Source of the DNA: Ignavibacterium sp.
Lineage (GTDB): Bacteria > Bacteroidota > Ignavibacteria > Ignavibacteriales > Ignavibacteriaceae
Direction: 5' to 3'
NCBI RefSeq assembly: GCF_025998815.1
Contig: NZ_AP026678.1
Span: forward strand, 1,612,001-1,676,000
DNA: 64,000 nt
A program made the position numbers and the translations under genes. Shown here in pieces: positions 43,106 through 53,359 of the stretch. The notes beneath the pieces are model-generated. The model was not told the DNA's origin and made no database searches. It saw only the letters and a list, made by a program, of their open reading frames with translations. Positions within the stretch are counted from its first letter, which is position 1. Each line of letters opens with the position of its first letter.

Positions 43106-44524
43106 CTAAAACATCAAATTTATTTTTTCGTAATCGTACTTACCGGTTGATTTCGTTGGAATATTATCAGTTTGTTTAACATAAACTGTGGAAGGATTGA
43201 GCTTATAAGTTTCACAAACTTTTTGTTTAACCTTATTATCAAGTTCATCAGCAGTTTGAACTAAGATTTTTAGTTTCTCATCTTCTCCTGTGCAAGCTGC
43301 TGCAATGTTAAAATGATTTTCAATCATTTTCTGCACCTCATCAAGATTGATTCTTAAACCGAACATTTTAATAAATCTTTTCATCCTGCCGGTTACATAA
43401 AAGAATCTGTCTTCATCAAAGTAACCCAAATCACCTGTGTGTAATGTAAAATTTAATTCGTTACCCTTACTCAAATCATTTAGTGATTCGGCATAACCGA
43501 GCATAACATTTTCACCTTCATAAACAATTTCACCAACCTGATGTGGTTCTGTTATTTCATTTCCATCTTTCATCAGACTTAATTTTCCACCAGGAATTGA
43601 AATACCAATTGAGCCAATTTTATATTTTAACTTTTCATAAGGAACATAACTTATTCTTGCTGTAGCTTCCGTTTGTCCGTACATAACGAAGAATCTAATA
43701 TTTTTTCTTTCGGCATATTCGTAAAAATATTTTATCATTTCTTCGTTCAGTTTTCCACCAGCTTGTGTCATAGTTTTAAGTGAAGGTAAATCCAGTTTGT
43801 CAAAGCCAGTTCGTTTAAGCATCTGGTAAGTATAAGGAACTCCTGCAAATGAAGTGCATTCATGTTGTTTGAATGTATTCCAGAAATCTTTGAAGAAAAC
43901 CGTTTTTTCAGTCAGAACAATTGTGGCACCTTTTAGCAAATGACTGTTTATGACAGATAATCCATAAGAATAATTGAATGGCAAAGTTGTAATGGGTTTT
44001 TCATTTTCATCTATCTCAAGGTATTGTGCAATTGATTCTGCATTTGATTGAATATTATCAGCACTTAATCGCACAAGTTTTGGCGAACCGGTTGTTCCTG
44101 AAGTTGACAACAAAACTTTTAATGACGGATGAAGTTTGACTTCGGACATGTTGGTTCTGAAAAGACAATTCTCTAAAATTCCTACTGATCTTTGTTCATA
44201 TCCCTCGACTTCTTCACTTTGGTTTATGATTACACTTGGTTTATAAATTTCAATAAGATTTTTTCTTATTTCAGAATTCAATTTATCATCAAGAAGTAAA
44301 ACCGCATCACCTGATTTAAGAATTGCCAGATAAGAAATTAAAGATTTTATTGAGTTATTAGTGAAAAGAAAAAAAAGTTTTTTTTCTTCCGAGATAAATT
44401 TCTCAGAGATTTCATCAGTTATTTTATCAAGCTCACCGTAAGTAATTGATTTTCCGGAATCAGCTTCAATCAGTGAAGTTTTATTTCCAAAGTCACCAAA
44501 CGTTTCCCAAAAATAATTTTTCAT
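43106..44524 (-). CDS. Stand-alone AMP-forming acyl/aminoacyl ligase
   Basis: A 472-residue member of the acyl-CoA synthetase/adenylation family. Motifs: LLSTSGTTGSPKLVRLSADN near residue 136, MYGQTEATARISY near 280, and TGDLGYFDEDRFFYVTGRMK near 373 followed by KMFGLRINLDEVQ; the C-terminal Lys motif is PTKSTGKYDY. It lacks a carrier domain, so it would load a free thiol, either CoA or the ACP at 39702-39965. It converges with the ACP operon (172 bp gap after NadE) and is translated with a membrane protein upstream (7 nt apart). An acid substrate cannot be named. It is shorter than typical fatty acyl-CoA ligases (about 500-560), closer to stand-alone A domains. Confidence 0.85.
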   Translation of the reverse strand: MKNYFWETFGDFGNKTSLIEADSGKSITYGELDKITDEISEKFISEEKKLFFLFTNNSIKSLISYLAILKSGDAVLLLDDKLNSEIRKNLIEIYKPSVIINQSEEVEGYEQRSVGILENCLFRTNMSEVKLHPSLKVLLSTSGTTGSPKLVRLSADNIQSNAESIAQYLEIDENEKPITTLPFNYSYGLSVINSHLLKGATIVLTEKTVFFKDFWNTFKQHECTSFAGVPYTYQMLKRTGFDKLDLPSLKTMTQAGGKLNEEMIKYFYEYAERKNIRFFVMYGQTEATARISYVPYEKLKYKIGSIGISIPGGKLSLMKDGNEITEPHQVGEIVYEGENVMLGYAESLNDLSKGNELNFTLHTGDLGYFDEDRFFYVTGRMKRFIKMFGLRINLDEVQKMIENHFNIAAACTGEDEKLKILVQTADELDNKVKQKVCETYKLNPSTVYVKQTDNIPTKSTGKYDYEKINLMF

Positions 44525-44531
44525 ATTGATT

Positions 44532-44984
44532 TCAGATTTTTTTTAGTCGGGAATATAAAAGAAAATTAAACAGCAGCCATATAAATGCACCTGCAATTCT
44601 GAATATTTCTTCAATGTTATCATTATCCGGAATAATTAATAATTTTCCATCACTAAGCAAATCTATTATCACCGCTGTTGCGAGCAAAAATATAGAAGTT
44701 ATAAATAGCAAAAACTCCTTGGTTTTTAGTTCTGCTCTGTGCTTTGTAAATAAAATTATGAAAGGTATCGCCCCAAGTATATAAGTAATTGTGTTTGGTA
44801 TATTAAACAAACTTCTAAGTAAGTGATGTAGTTTGAAAGTTACAATAAATAATAAAACCAAATGCACAAGTAAAATTTTGCTCAGAAATTTCCGATAATT
44901 ATTAGAGGAACTTCTTAATATCAATAAAACCGGAAATACTGCCGCTAAAAGGAATAAAATTGTCTTGATATAATCTATATTCAA
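44532..44984 (-). CDS. Small polytopic membrane protein, ligase-linked
   Basis: A 150-residue protein with four or five hydrophobic segments (about residues 5-22, 32-50, 62-80, 88-108, 128-146). It is not recognised. The start is TTG at 44984 and it lies 7 nt upstream of the AMP-ligase gene, so the two form a leftward pair. Possible roles are anchoring or handling of the ligase product at the membrane; no catalytic residues stand out. Confidence 0.6.
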   Translation of the reverse strand: MNIDYIKTILFLLAAVFPVLLILRSSSNNYRKFLSKILLVHLVLLFIVTFKLHHLLRSLFNIPNTITYILGAIPFIILFTKHRAELKTKEFLLFITSIFLLATAVIIDLLSDGKLLIIPDNDNIEEIFRIAGAFIWLLFNFLLYSRLKKI

Positions 44985-45097
44985 AGTATCTGCAGGATTA
45001 TTTAACCAATAAAACTAACTGATGTTTTTAGTATTTTTATGTGTAACAAAAATAATAAAAGTCAGCTGCACTAATCTGATAAAATGTTGAGAATTTG

Positions 45098-48000
45098 ATG
45101 GATATAAATTTATTAACTTCTGAAAGAATTTTTGAATTCCTTGCTGAAAACGCCAGCGATTTAATCTATATCTACAGACTTGTACCTGAACCTAAATTTG
45201 AATATGTCAGTCCTTCTGCAACAAGAATTACAGGATACACTCCGGAAGAACATTACGCAGATCCGCAACTTGGGTTAAAGCTTGTCCATCCTGATGACTT
45301 ACCAATTCTGCAAGCTTTTCTTGAAAAGAATATAATCACAGAACCAATTATTCTTAGATGGAAGAAAAAAGACGGAACAATAATCTGGACAGAGCAAATC
45401 AACACACCAATTTATGATTCCGAAGGAAATCTAATAGCTATTCAGGGAATTGCACGAGACATAACAAAAAGAAAACTTGACGAAGAAAAACTGATTGAAA
45501 GTGAGTCTCTTTACAAATATCTTTTTGAACACAATCCTTTACCAATGTGGGTTTATGATTTAGATACATTAAAATTTTTGGCTGTTAATAATGCAGCTAT
45601 TAATAAATACGGTTATTCGAGAGAAGAATTTTTATCAATGACAATAAAGGATATCAGACCTGATGACGAAATCCCTGCTCTGATGAAAAATATAGCTGAA
45701 GTAAAAGATGATCTTCAAAAGTCGCGACCATGGAAACATAAACTCAAAGACGGAAGAATAATTTACACTGAAATATCATCACACGGACTTAATTATGAAG
45801 GACATAATGCAAGACTTGTACTTGCAAATGATATTACAGAACAATTTTTAGCTGAAGAGAAAATCAGAAGATTGACCCGTGTTTATGCAGTACTTAGTGA
45901 GGTTAATCAAACAATAGTAAGAGTCCACGATAAGAAAAAATTATTTCAGGATATCTGCAATATTGCTGTTGATATCGGAAAATTTAAAATGACCTGGATT
46001 TCTGTTCTTGATGAAGAAACACTTCAGATCAAATCAGCAGCTTCAGCAGGAACATCTGAAGATTTCCTGAATAACATTAGTATCAGTCTTTCAGAATTAA
46101 ATTCAAGTAGTGAGCCGATTGGTGTGGCATTCAGAGAAAATCATTATGTGATAATTAATGATTTTCAGAATGAAAAAAGTGTTGCTCAGTGGATGTTGCT
46201 TGCACAAAAATATGGTTTCAAATCTTCAGCAATTTTTCCAATCATAGTTTTTGGTAAAACTATAGCCACATTCAATTTATATTCTGATATCAAAGACTTC
46301 TTTGATGAAGACGAAATCAAATTGCTTGATGAGTTATCAAAAGATATTTCCTTCGCAATCGAATATCTGGAAACAGAATCTGAGAGAGAAAAAATAAGAT
46401 CTGAACTTGAATATCAATCTAATCTTCTTTCGAATGTTAATGATGCAATTATTGCAACGGACAAAAATCTTAGAATTACTTATTGGAATGAAGCTGCAGA
46501 ACAGATTTATGGAATAAAAAGAAATGAAGCTATTGGTAAAACAACAAGAGATGTTTTACATACACAGTATCTTGAGCTTGGCCGGGATGATATATTAAAA
46601 AAATTATCTATTGAAGGAAAGTACTCAACAAGAGTAATTCAGTATCATAAATCCGGTAGAAAAATTTATGTTGATGCGAAGGGTTTTGCTGTAAAGGATA
46701 AAAGTGGAAATCTGATTGGTTATGCAAGCATAAATCGTGATATAACCGTAAGCTATGAAGCAGAAATGCTTTTAAGAGAAAGTGAAGAAAAATTCAGAGC
46801 ATTGGCTGAATCAACTCCGGCAGCAATTTTTATCTATCAGGGTGAATATTTCCAGTATCTTAATCCTGCAGCAGAAAACCTTACAGGTTATAAGTTAAAT
46901 GAAATTTATGGTATGAAATTTTTTGAACTTGTTCATCCTGATCACAGAGAAATGGTTAAGGAAAGAGGCATTCGTAGACAATTAGGTGAAGAAATTGAAA
47001 ACAGATATGTTTTCAAAATAATCAGAAAAAATGGTGAAGCACGCTGGGTTGATTTTGGTGCAGAGATAATTGAATACAAAGGCAAACCTGCTGCTATCGG
47101 AACAGCTTACGATATTACAGACAGAATTATTTTTGAAGAATCGCTGAAAGAAAGTGAAGAGAAATACCGATTGCTTGTTGAAAATCAGACTGACCTTGTA
47201 GTTAAGGTTGATTTAGAAGGAAGATTTCTTTTCGTAAGCGAATCGTACTGTAAAACATTTGGTAAATCTCAGGAAGAATTACTGAATAATAAATTTCTTC
47301 CGCTCGTGCATCCCGATGACCGTGAGAGCACATTGAAAGAAATGGAAAAACTTTACTCTCATCCTTATTCCTGTTACATTGAGCAAAGAGCACTCACTGC
47401 AAAAGGATGGAAATGGTTCAACTGGGCAGATACAATGGTATTTGATGAAAATGGAAAACCTATTGCAATCATTGGTGTTGGAAGAGATATAACAGAGAAG
47501 AAAATAGCAGAAATAGCTTTGAGAGAAAGTCAGGAAGAATTAAAACGTTCCGAAGAGATGCTGCGATCATTAACACAAAAATTGCAGGACATTCGTGAAG
47601 AAGAAAGAACAAGAATTGCAATGGAACTTCACGATGAACTCGGACAGGTTCTTACAGCAATAAAGATTGATCTGAATTCTCTGATTAAAAAACCTCCATA
47701 CAAAAAAGAAATTCCTCAAAAGGTTGCTCCAATTATTTCATTAGTTGAAGACACAATAAACACAGTAAGAAAAATTTCGTCAGAATTAAGACCTGTAATT
47801 CTTGATCGTCTTGGTTTGCTTGCTGCAATTGAATGGCAGATTGATGAAGTAAGAAAAAGATTAGGAATAAAAACTCAAACAAATCTTCCCGAAGAAATTA
47901 CCGGATTAACTAAAGAGCAGGAAGTTGCAATATTCAGAACATTCCAGGAAATAACTACAAACATTTCAAGGCATTCAAAAGCAACTGAAATTGCGGTAAG

Positions 48001-48199
48001 CATAACAACCGATGAAGAAAAACTTATGATGATTGTTCGTGATAATGGCATTGGTTTTACACCTGAATCAATTTCAAAAAAAGGCGGACTCGGCTTACTC
48101 GGTATGAAGGAAAGAATTAAGTCTGTCGGAGGTTTTATGGAAATAAATAGTAAAATAAATTTCGGCACAGAAATAAAAATTTTTATTCCACTCAAATAA
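45098..48199 (+). CDS. Multi-PAS/GAF sensor histidine kinase (NarX/HisKA_3 type)
   Basis: A 1033-residue soluble sensor kinase. Order: PAS (about 10-125), PAS (135-255), GAF (270-420), PAS (430-550), PAS (560-685), PAS (690-810), a HisKA_3 dimerisation domain with ERTRIAMELHDELGQVL (phospho-His near 844), and a HATPase with VRDNGIGFTPES and GGLGLLGMKERI near 980-1010. No membrane segment is present, so it senses an internal signal; five PAS domains suggest redox or ligand inputs. ATG 45098 is preferred over the preceding TTG at 45095. It lies 19 nt before its cognate response regulator and forms a pair with it. Confidence 0.9.
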   Translation: MDINLLTSERIFEFLAENASDLIYIYRLVPEPKFEYVSPSATRITGYTPEEHYADPQLGLKLVHPDDLPILQAFLEKNIITEPIILRWKKKDGTIIWTEQINTPIYDSEGNLIAIQGIARDITKRKLDEEKLIESESLYKYLFEHNPLPMWVYDLDTLKFLAVNNAAINKYGYSREEFLSMTIKDIRPDDEIPALMKNIAEVKDDLQKSRPWKHKLKDGRIIYTEISSHGLNYEGHNARLVLANDITEQFLAEEKIRRLTRVYAVLSEVNQTIVRVHDKKKLFQDICNIAVDIGKFKMTWISVLDEETLQIKSAASAGTSEDFLNNISISLSELNSSSEPIGVAFRENHYVIINDFQNEKSVAQWMLLAQKYGFKSSAIFPIIVFGKTIATFNLYSDIKDFFDEDEIKLLDELSKDISFAIEYLETESEREKIRSELEYQSNLLSNVNDAIIATDKNLRITYWNEAAEQIYGIKRNEAIGKTTRDVLHTQYLELGRDDILKKLSIEGKYSTRVIQYHKSGRKIYVDAKGFAVKDKSGNLIGYASINRDITVSYEAEMLLRESEEKFRALAESTPAAIFIYQGEYFQYLNPAAENLTGYKLNEIYGMKFFELVHPDHREMVKERGIRRQLGEEIENRYVFKIIRKNGEARWVDFGAEIIEYKGKPAAIGTAYDITDRIIFEESLKESEEKYRLLVENQTDLVVKVDLEGRFLFVSESYCKTFGKSQEELLNNKFLPLVHPDDRESTLKEMEKLYSHPYSCYIEQRALTAKGWKWFNWADTMVFDENGKPIAIIGVGRDITEKKIAEIALRESQEELKRSEEMLRSLTQKLQDIREEERTRIAMELHDELGQVLTAIKIDLNSLIKKPPYKKEIPQKVAPIISLVEDTINTVRKISSELRPVILDRLGLLAAIEWQIDEVRKRLGIKTQTNLPEEITGLTKEQEVAIFRTFQEITTNISRHSKATEIAVSITTDEEKLMMIVRDNGIGFTPESISKKGGLGLLGMKERIKSVGGFMEINSKINFGTEIKIFIPLK

Positions 48200-48204
48200 A
48201 TTTT

Positions 48205-48211
48205 GAAGGAG
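48205..48211 (+). promoter_or_regulatory. Ribosome site that fixes a TTG start
   Basis: GAAGGAG lies 7 nt before the TTG at 48219. It supports TTG as the true start of the response regulator; no ATG is available before the receiver domain. Confidence 0.75.
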
Positions 48212-48218
48212 TTAAAAA

Positions 48219-48866
48219 TTGAAAATCCAAAAAAAGTTTAATGTACTTCTTGCAGACGACCACAAAATTGTAAGACACGGACTAAAAAAAATTCTGGAGG
48301 ATGAATTTTCTGAAGCTTATGTTGGTGAAGCTTCAAGAGATAACGAAATATTTGAGCAATTGCAGAAATCTAAATGGGATTTGATTATACTTGATATAAG
48401 TATGCCGGGTAAAAGCGGTCTCGAGATTTTGAAAGATATAAAAGCCACGCATCCTGAATTACCGGTACTTATTCTAAGTATGTATCCTGAGGAACAATTT
48501 GCTCTCAGAGTAATGAAATCCGGAGCTGCAGGTTACATTCGAAAAGACAGCGCACCTGAAGAACTTGTTGATGCTGTGAAAGATATTCTTGAAGGAAAGA
48601 AATACATCTCTCCAACTGTGATGGACCTTCTCTCTGATGTAGTGAAAAAAGATAAAAGTCTTGAACTAAGCGAACTGCTTTCCGACAGAGAATATGAAAT
48701 TTTTATGTTGATAGCGCAAGGCAAAACAGTTTCAGAAATTGCAGAGATACTTTCTTTGAGTGTTAAAACTGTCAGCACCCACCGGACCCACATCCTTGAA
48801 AAGACAAGACTAAAGAATAACGCAGATATTGTTATGTATGCGGTGAGGAATAATCTTTTGCAATGA
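48219..48866 (+). CDS. NarL/LuxR-family response regulator
   Basis: A 215-residue response regulator: receiver domain 1-125 (VLLADDHKIVRHGLKKIL, phospho-acceptor Asp in LIILDISMPGKSG near residue 60, KSGAAGYIRKDS near 107) and a LuxR-type HTH 145-215 (LSDREYEIFMLIAQGKTVSE, ILSLSVKTVSTHRTHILEKT). It binds DNA once phosphorylated by the multi-PAS kinase encoded immediately upstream. TTG start with a strong ribosome site. Targets cannot be read from the window, but the adjacent motility and biosynthetic genes are candidates. Confidence 0.93.
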   Translation: MKIQKKFNVLLADDHKIVRHGLKKILEDEFSEAYVGEASRDNEIFEQLQKSKWDLIILDISMPGKSGLEILKDIKATHPELPVLILSMYPEEQFALRVMKSGAAGYIRKDSAPEELVDAVKDILEGKKYISPTVMDLLSDVVKKDKSLELSELLSDREYEIFMLIAQGKTVSEIAEILSLSVKTVSTHRTHILEKTRLKNNADIVMYAVRNNLLQ

Positions 48867-48874
48867 TGAATAAA

Positions 48875-51337
48875 CTACTTTCTGAAATAACTTTTTATCT
48901 CAGTCAGTAATTCATTTCTTTGAATTGGTTTTGGAATAAAACCATCGAAACCTTCCGCTATAAATTTATTTTTATCTTCATCAAAAGTAAATGCAGTCAG
49001 AGCAACAATCGGAACTGTTTTATACTCATCCCGCATTTTCATTTTTTTCATCACCTCAATTCCGCTTTCACCATTTTTCAGACTTATATCCATCAATACC
49101 AAATCATATAAATATTTTTCTGATAGCTCGAACGCCTGATGAGAATCAAATGCAATGTCAGTATTGATTACACTTTTTAAATAATGTCTTAAAACTTCTG
49201 CATTCAACTGATTATCTTCTACAATTAAAATTCTCTTTCCTTCAAGATTTGAATGACCGTTATTATTTCCATTCTTCTTTTCTTTCTGTTCAGGAAAATC
49301 AAATGGAATGTGTACTGAAAACTTAGATCCGATTCCCGTTTCGCTTTCAACTGAAATTTTTCCACCCAACAACTCAATCATTTTTTTTGTTAATGTAAGT
49401 CCTAATCCTGTGCCCTGATATGATCTTGCTAATCCTTCACTTCCCTGCCTGAACGCTTCAAAAATTGTTTCAAGCTTTTCCGGTTCAATTCCAATTCCTG
49501 TATCCGAAACATCTAGCACTAACCAGTTTTCATCTTCTTTTATATCAAATCTTAAACTTAAAGTAACACTACCCTGATTAGTATATTTAAAAGCATTATC
49601 AAGCAATTGATATAAAATTTTCTTTAGCAAAAATTCGTCTGACTTGATTGTAATGTCCTGATCAGGTTCAATTACTTCAAACTGTAAATTCTTTTCCTGC
49701 GCAATTGAGAAAAACTTGTGCTGAACGGTTTTAAGTAATTCAAAAATGCTTACTTCGTTATGAATCAATTTTCTTGAATCTGATTGTAAATCCGAAAGCT
49801 CTATTATCGAATCAAGTGTATTAAGAAGCCGATTACTTGCACACAAAATTTTATCAGCAAGTTCATCAATTACTTCTTTCGAAGTTTCTTCTTTCAGAAT
49901 TTGCGTAAAACCAAGAACAGCATTTAATGGAGTTCTGATTTCGTGATTGATATTTCCCAGAAGATAATTCTTGAAGTTTATACTTTCTTTTGCTTTCTGA
50001 TAAGCATTTTGTAACTCAAGTTCCAAAAGTTTTTTATCAGTGATATCTTCGGCAATTCCAAATATTTGCTTTGAAGCTCCGGAAGTATCGGTAATAATTT
50101 TCGTTCGCAAGCTGATCCATCTTAAAGAATCATCAGGTCTGACAATTCTGAATTCAGTTTTAATGTTTGGGTCTTTCGTTCTAATGTATTCGCGAACTAA
50201 CTGAAAGACCTTCGGACGATCTTCTTCATAAACTGAATTAAACCAAATCTTTTGATTTTCTAAAGCCAATGTTCTGTCAATTCCCCAAATTTTATTGAAA
50301 CCTTCACTCAGATAAGCAAGTTTAGGTTTTCTTCCGCTTAAATCAAGATTGAAGAAAACTATATCTAGATTATTAACAATCTGTTTTAATTGAATTTCTT
50401 TTGCTTTTAATTCAAGTTGTGCATCAACAGTTTCCGTAACATCTCTTATAGTTTCAATCACTCTTTCAACTTCACCATTTTCATTTTTGAAGGGCGAAAA
50501 GAGAATGTCAACATATTTCACAATCCCGTTTTCGTTAGTAAGCTGATGTCTTACCTGCCTGGACTTTCCGGTTTTAAAGACTTCCTGCATTGGACATTCT
50601 TCACCATAAAAATTACACGGCTTGTCAAATCCATGCGAAACCGCATAACATTTTGCTCCTAAAACCTCTTCAGTTTTTTTACCGCTAATTTTAAGTTTAC
50701 TATTATTTACATCAACTACATTGTAATTTTTATCAATCACCACTATGTCTTCATACATACAATGAAGAAGTGTTTTAAGATATTCCTGATTTTCAGATGA
50801 TTCGGTTATTTGTTTCTCCTGCTCCTTAGTCGTAGTTGTAAGTTCATTTATCTTTGCAGCAACATCGGCAACAAGTTCTTTCAGAAGTGAAAATACTTCT
50901 TCAGGAATGTTACTGATATCTGTAATCAGAATGTTAAGGTATGCAAATTCTGTTTGATCATATCGGATTGAAGTGGAAAATATCGCAGCAGAATTTTTAT
51001 CAGGGAAATAAGTTTTGATGATATTAAAACATCTGTCATTATTTTCTGAAGAAATATTATGAATTCCGTTTTTGTTTCTGTCAGCTTTAAATGATGTACA
51101 TTCTGTAAAATGTTGAATTATTAATCTCTTGTCGTGCTTTTCAAAGTAACCTTCTCTTGCAAAACATAGCTTGTTATCTTTTAGTATCGAATCCACCGGT
51201 TCAATCCAGACGAAAACAAATTCTTTTTCGTTTGCAAGAAGTTTGCATAAAGAATCAAGCATCTGACAAGGATTATCAGAACTTGAGATGATTCTGTATG
51301 CTTTCTGAACTACCGATGCAAAAGAATATTGTGACAT
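48875..51337 (-). CDS. Hybrid sensor histidine kinase with C-terminal receiver
   Basis: An 820-residue cytoplasmic hybrid kinase. Residues about 1-175 are a GAF-like domain; PAS one (about 190-305) has a Cys/His-rich stretch, CYAVSHGFDKPCNFYGEECP, a pattern seen in some PAS domains and possibly metal- or redox-linked; PAS two (about 310-435); HisKA with INHEIRTPLNAVLGFTQIL near 465; HATPase with VSDTGIGIEPEK and GTGLGLTLTKKM near 600-670; receiver 695-820 (ILIVEDNQLNAEVLRHYL, LVLMDISLKNGESG). It converges with the NarL-type regulator gene with 8 nt between stops. Its output partner is unknown; a separate Hpt domain is at 56749-57450. Confidence 0.9.
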   Translation of the reverse strand: MSQYSFASVVQKAYRIISSSDNPCQMLDSLCKLLANEKEFVFVWIEPVDSILKDNKLCFAREGYFEKHDKRLIIQHFTECTSFKADRNKNGIHNISSENNDRCFNIIKTYFPDKNSAAIFSTSIRYDQTEFAYLNILITDISNIPEEVFSLLKELVADVAAKINELTTTTKEQEKQITESSENQEYLKTLLHCMYEDIVVIDKNYNVVDVNNSKLKISGKKTEEVLGAKCYAVSHGFDKPCNFYGEECPMQEVFKTGKSRQVRHQLTNENGIVKYVDILFSPFKNENGEVERVIETIRDVTETVDAQLELKAKEIQLKQIVNNLDIVFFNLDLSGRKPKLAYLSEGFNKIWGIDRTLALENQKIWFNSVYEEDRPKVFQLVREYIRTKDPNIKTEFRIVRPDDSLRWISLRTKIITDTSGASKQIFGIAEDITDKKLLELELQNAYQKAKESINFKNYLLGNINHEIRTPLNAVLGFTQILKEETSKEVIDELADKILCASNRLLNTLDSIIELSDLQSDSRKLIHNEVSIFELLKTVQHKFFSIAQEKNLQFEVIEPDQDITIKSDEFLLKKILYQLLDNAFKYTNQGSVTLSLRFDIKEDENWLVLDVSDTGIGIEPEKLETIFEAFRQGSEGLARSYQGTGLGLTLTKKMIELLGGKISVESETGIGSKFSVHIPFDFPEQKEKKNGNNNGHSNLEGKRILIVEDNQLNAEVLRHYLKSVINTDIAFDSHQAFELSEKYLYDLVLMDISLKNGESGIEVMKKMKMRDEYKTVPIVALTAFTFDEDKNKFIAEGFDGFIPKPIQRNELLTEIKSYFRK

Positions 51338-51558
51338 TTATTAGTTAGTGATTTTATGTCTCTCTTTATTTCCAATTAAATGCCAGAAATTTTCCGAGCA
51401 AGTTTTTCATTAGTGTTGAATTTCATAACAATTTATATGACGAAATATCATAATTGATATCTATAGCTTTGAAAATCATAAGTGTTATATCAACAAGACT
51501 TTTTACGGCAAGAAAATTTTTCAAAAGTGTAAAAAATTTTTTCAGCGATTTGGGACTA

Positions 51559-53040
51559 TCAATGAAAGACAGGAAGAGTAAAAAAGAAAGTAGTCCCTTC
51601 ACCCACTTTACTATCAACCCAAATTCTACCACCATGTTTTTTTATAAAATCACGGCAAAGAATAATTCCGAGTCCGGAACCTTTTTCATTTTCAGTGCCC
51701 GGAGTAGTAAAGCTTTTATCAAGTTCAAAAAGATTTTTCAGATTTTCTTCATCAATACCAACACCATTATCTTTTACAGACACAATAATCTCTTCGCCTT
51801 TTTGTTCTGATGAAACTTCTATTTTACCACCTGTTCTGGTAAACTTAATTGCGTTTGAAATCAGATTATTGAGAACAGAATAAATCATATTATCATCTGC
51901 ATAAGCAATATGATTTACATCTGTCGAATTTAGAAGTTGAATTTCTTTATGCTGTGCATTCGATTTGAGTAGTTGAAAAATATTTTCAACGATGGAATAA
52001 ATTTTAACATCTGAAGGGTTAAATTGAATTTTACCAGTTTGTAATCGTGACCACTCAAGTAAGTTTGATAATAGCTTAATCGTTTGTCGTGAAATGTCCA
52101 CAATGTTTTTTGAATATTCCTTTATTTCCGAAAGCTCAAGTTCATCAATATCTTCTGAAAGAATTTCTGCGTAACCAATCAAACCAATTAAAGGTGTTCT
52201 GAGATCATGAGCAATAATTGAAAAGAATTTATCCTTTGAAGCATTTGCCTGCTTAAGGTCTTCAGTTACTTTTCTTAATTGTGCTTCGGCTTCTTTCTGT
52301 GGTGTAACATCGCGCAAAAGCATTAATGCCTGATTATCAGAATTAACAACTATTCTTGCTTCGTAAAAAATTTCTTTATCCTCAGATATAACTGAAAACT
52401 CGACTGAGCTTAATTGATTTGTTTGAAGCGTATGTTTAATTGCTTCGGATAATTTTTCAGAAACAGCTTTCGGAAAAACTGAAGTTATTTTTCTCCCGAT
52501 CAGCAAAGCAGGATTTTTAAAAAAACTTGAGTGTGAATTGAATTTACTATCGAGCAAAGAGCCATCTGAAGAAACTATAAATAAAATATCCGGCAAAGCT
52601 TTAAGTATCTGAAAATCTCTTGTCTGACAACTTTTAATTAATTGTTCAACAATTTTTTTATCTGTCTGATCTTCAATTATACAGTCAAAATAATCCGGGA
52701 AACCGGAACCATTGTAAACCGGACTTACAAACTCCTTGAAAAAAACTACTTTACCATTTTTATTAAGCCATTCTGTTTCAAGATAATTATTTTTTATTTC
52801 CTGATTAATGTATTTAAAGTATTTGTGTGTATTAAAGTTATTGCGGAACGATTCACTCTGATTATATAACTCAATAAGTTCAGTAAAAGATTCAAGTGAT
52901 AAGAATTTGAGAATTGTCCCGTTAGCTAAAACAGGAATTCCTTCGGAAGTAATACGAATCATTCCTAATGAAGGATGATTTAATAAAGATTCAAGCAGAT
53001 TGTTTTGATTGTTGTTTAATATTTCTTTTTCGAGTTCCAT
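51559..53040 (-). CDS. PAS sensor histidine kinase
   Basis: A 493-residue kinase without membrane segments: two PAS-like regions (about 20-135 and 145-255), HisKA with SIIAHDLRTPLIGLIGYAEI (phospho-His near 278), and HATPase with DNNMIYSVLNNLISNAIKFT, VSVKDNGVGIDEEN and KGSGLGIILCRDFIKKHGG near 375-470. It ends in GEGTTFFFTLPVFH. No response regulator is adjacent in the same direction except the REC genes at 54061-55112, which may be partners. An AT-rich 220-bp gap with no features separates it from the hybrid kinase gene. Confidence 0.9.
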   Translation of the reverse strand: MELEKEILNNNQNNLLESLLNHPSLGMIRITSEGIPVLANGTILKFLSLESFTELIELYNQSESFRNNFNTHKYFKYINQEIKNNYLETEWLNKNGKVVFFKEFVSPVYNGSGFPDYFDCIIEDQTDKKIVEQLIKSCQTRDFQILKALPDILFIVSSDGSLLDSKFNSHSSFFKNPALLIGRKITSVFPKAVSEKLSEAIKHTLQTNQLSSVEFSVISEDKEIFYEARIVVNSDNQALMLLRDVTPQKEAEAQLRKVTEDLKQANASKDKFFSIIAHDLRTPLIGLIGYAEILSEDIDELELSEIKEYSKNIVDISRQTIKLLSNLLEWSRLQTGKIQFNPSDVKIYSIVENIFQLLKSNAQHKEIQLLNSTDVNHIAYADDNMIYSVLNNLISNAIKFTRTGGKIEVSSEQKGEEIIVSVKDNGVGIDEENLKNLFELDKSFTTPGTENEKGSGLGIILCRDFIKKHGGRIWVDSKVGEGTTFFFTLPVFH

Positions 53041-53359
53041 AACTATCCAATTAAACTACAGCTAAAAGACAAGTTAAATGCCATAGAAATATTTTATGTC
53101 TTGAATTCTCTAGTAAAAATTTGTTTATAAAAGAATGAGCAAATAAAGATTTCTGTTGATATGTAAACACTGATTCCTGACTTACACTTCTATTCCTGTT
53201 GAATAGTAAACAATTGGCTATAATTAGAAATATAATCTTTTGAAAATGAACAAGGTCGGTTATGTTGATTTGAAAGTGAAATTGTCTAATGATTTTTTTC
53301 GCAGGTTTCTTTTACAAATGAAGAAAAAATTACTTTAAGGTAAGGTATGAAACATTAAG
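53041..53359. other. Gene-free stretch between kinase and motility-linked genes
   Basis: About 320 bases without a supported gene; it likely contains the end of the motility operon transcript and the promoter of the PAS kinase. No clear terminator hairpin was seen. Confidence 0.45.
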
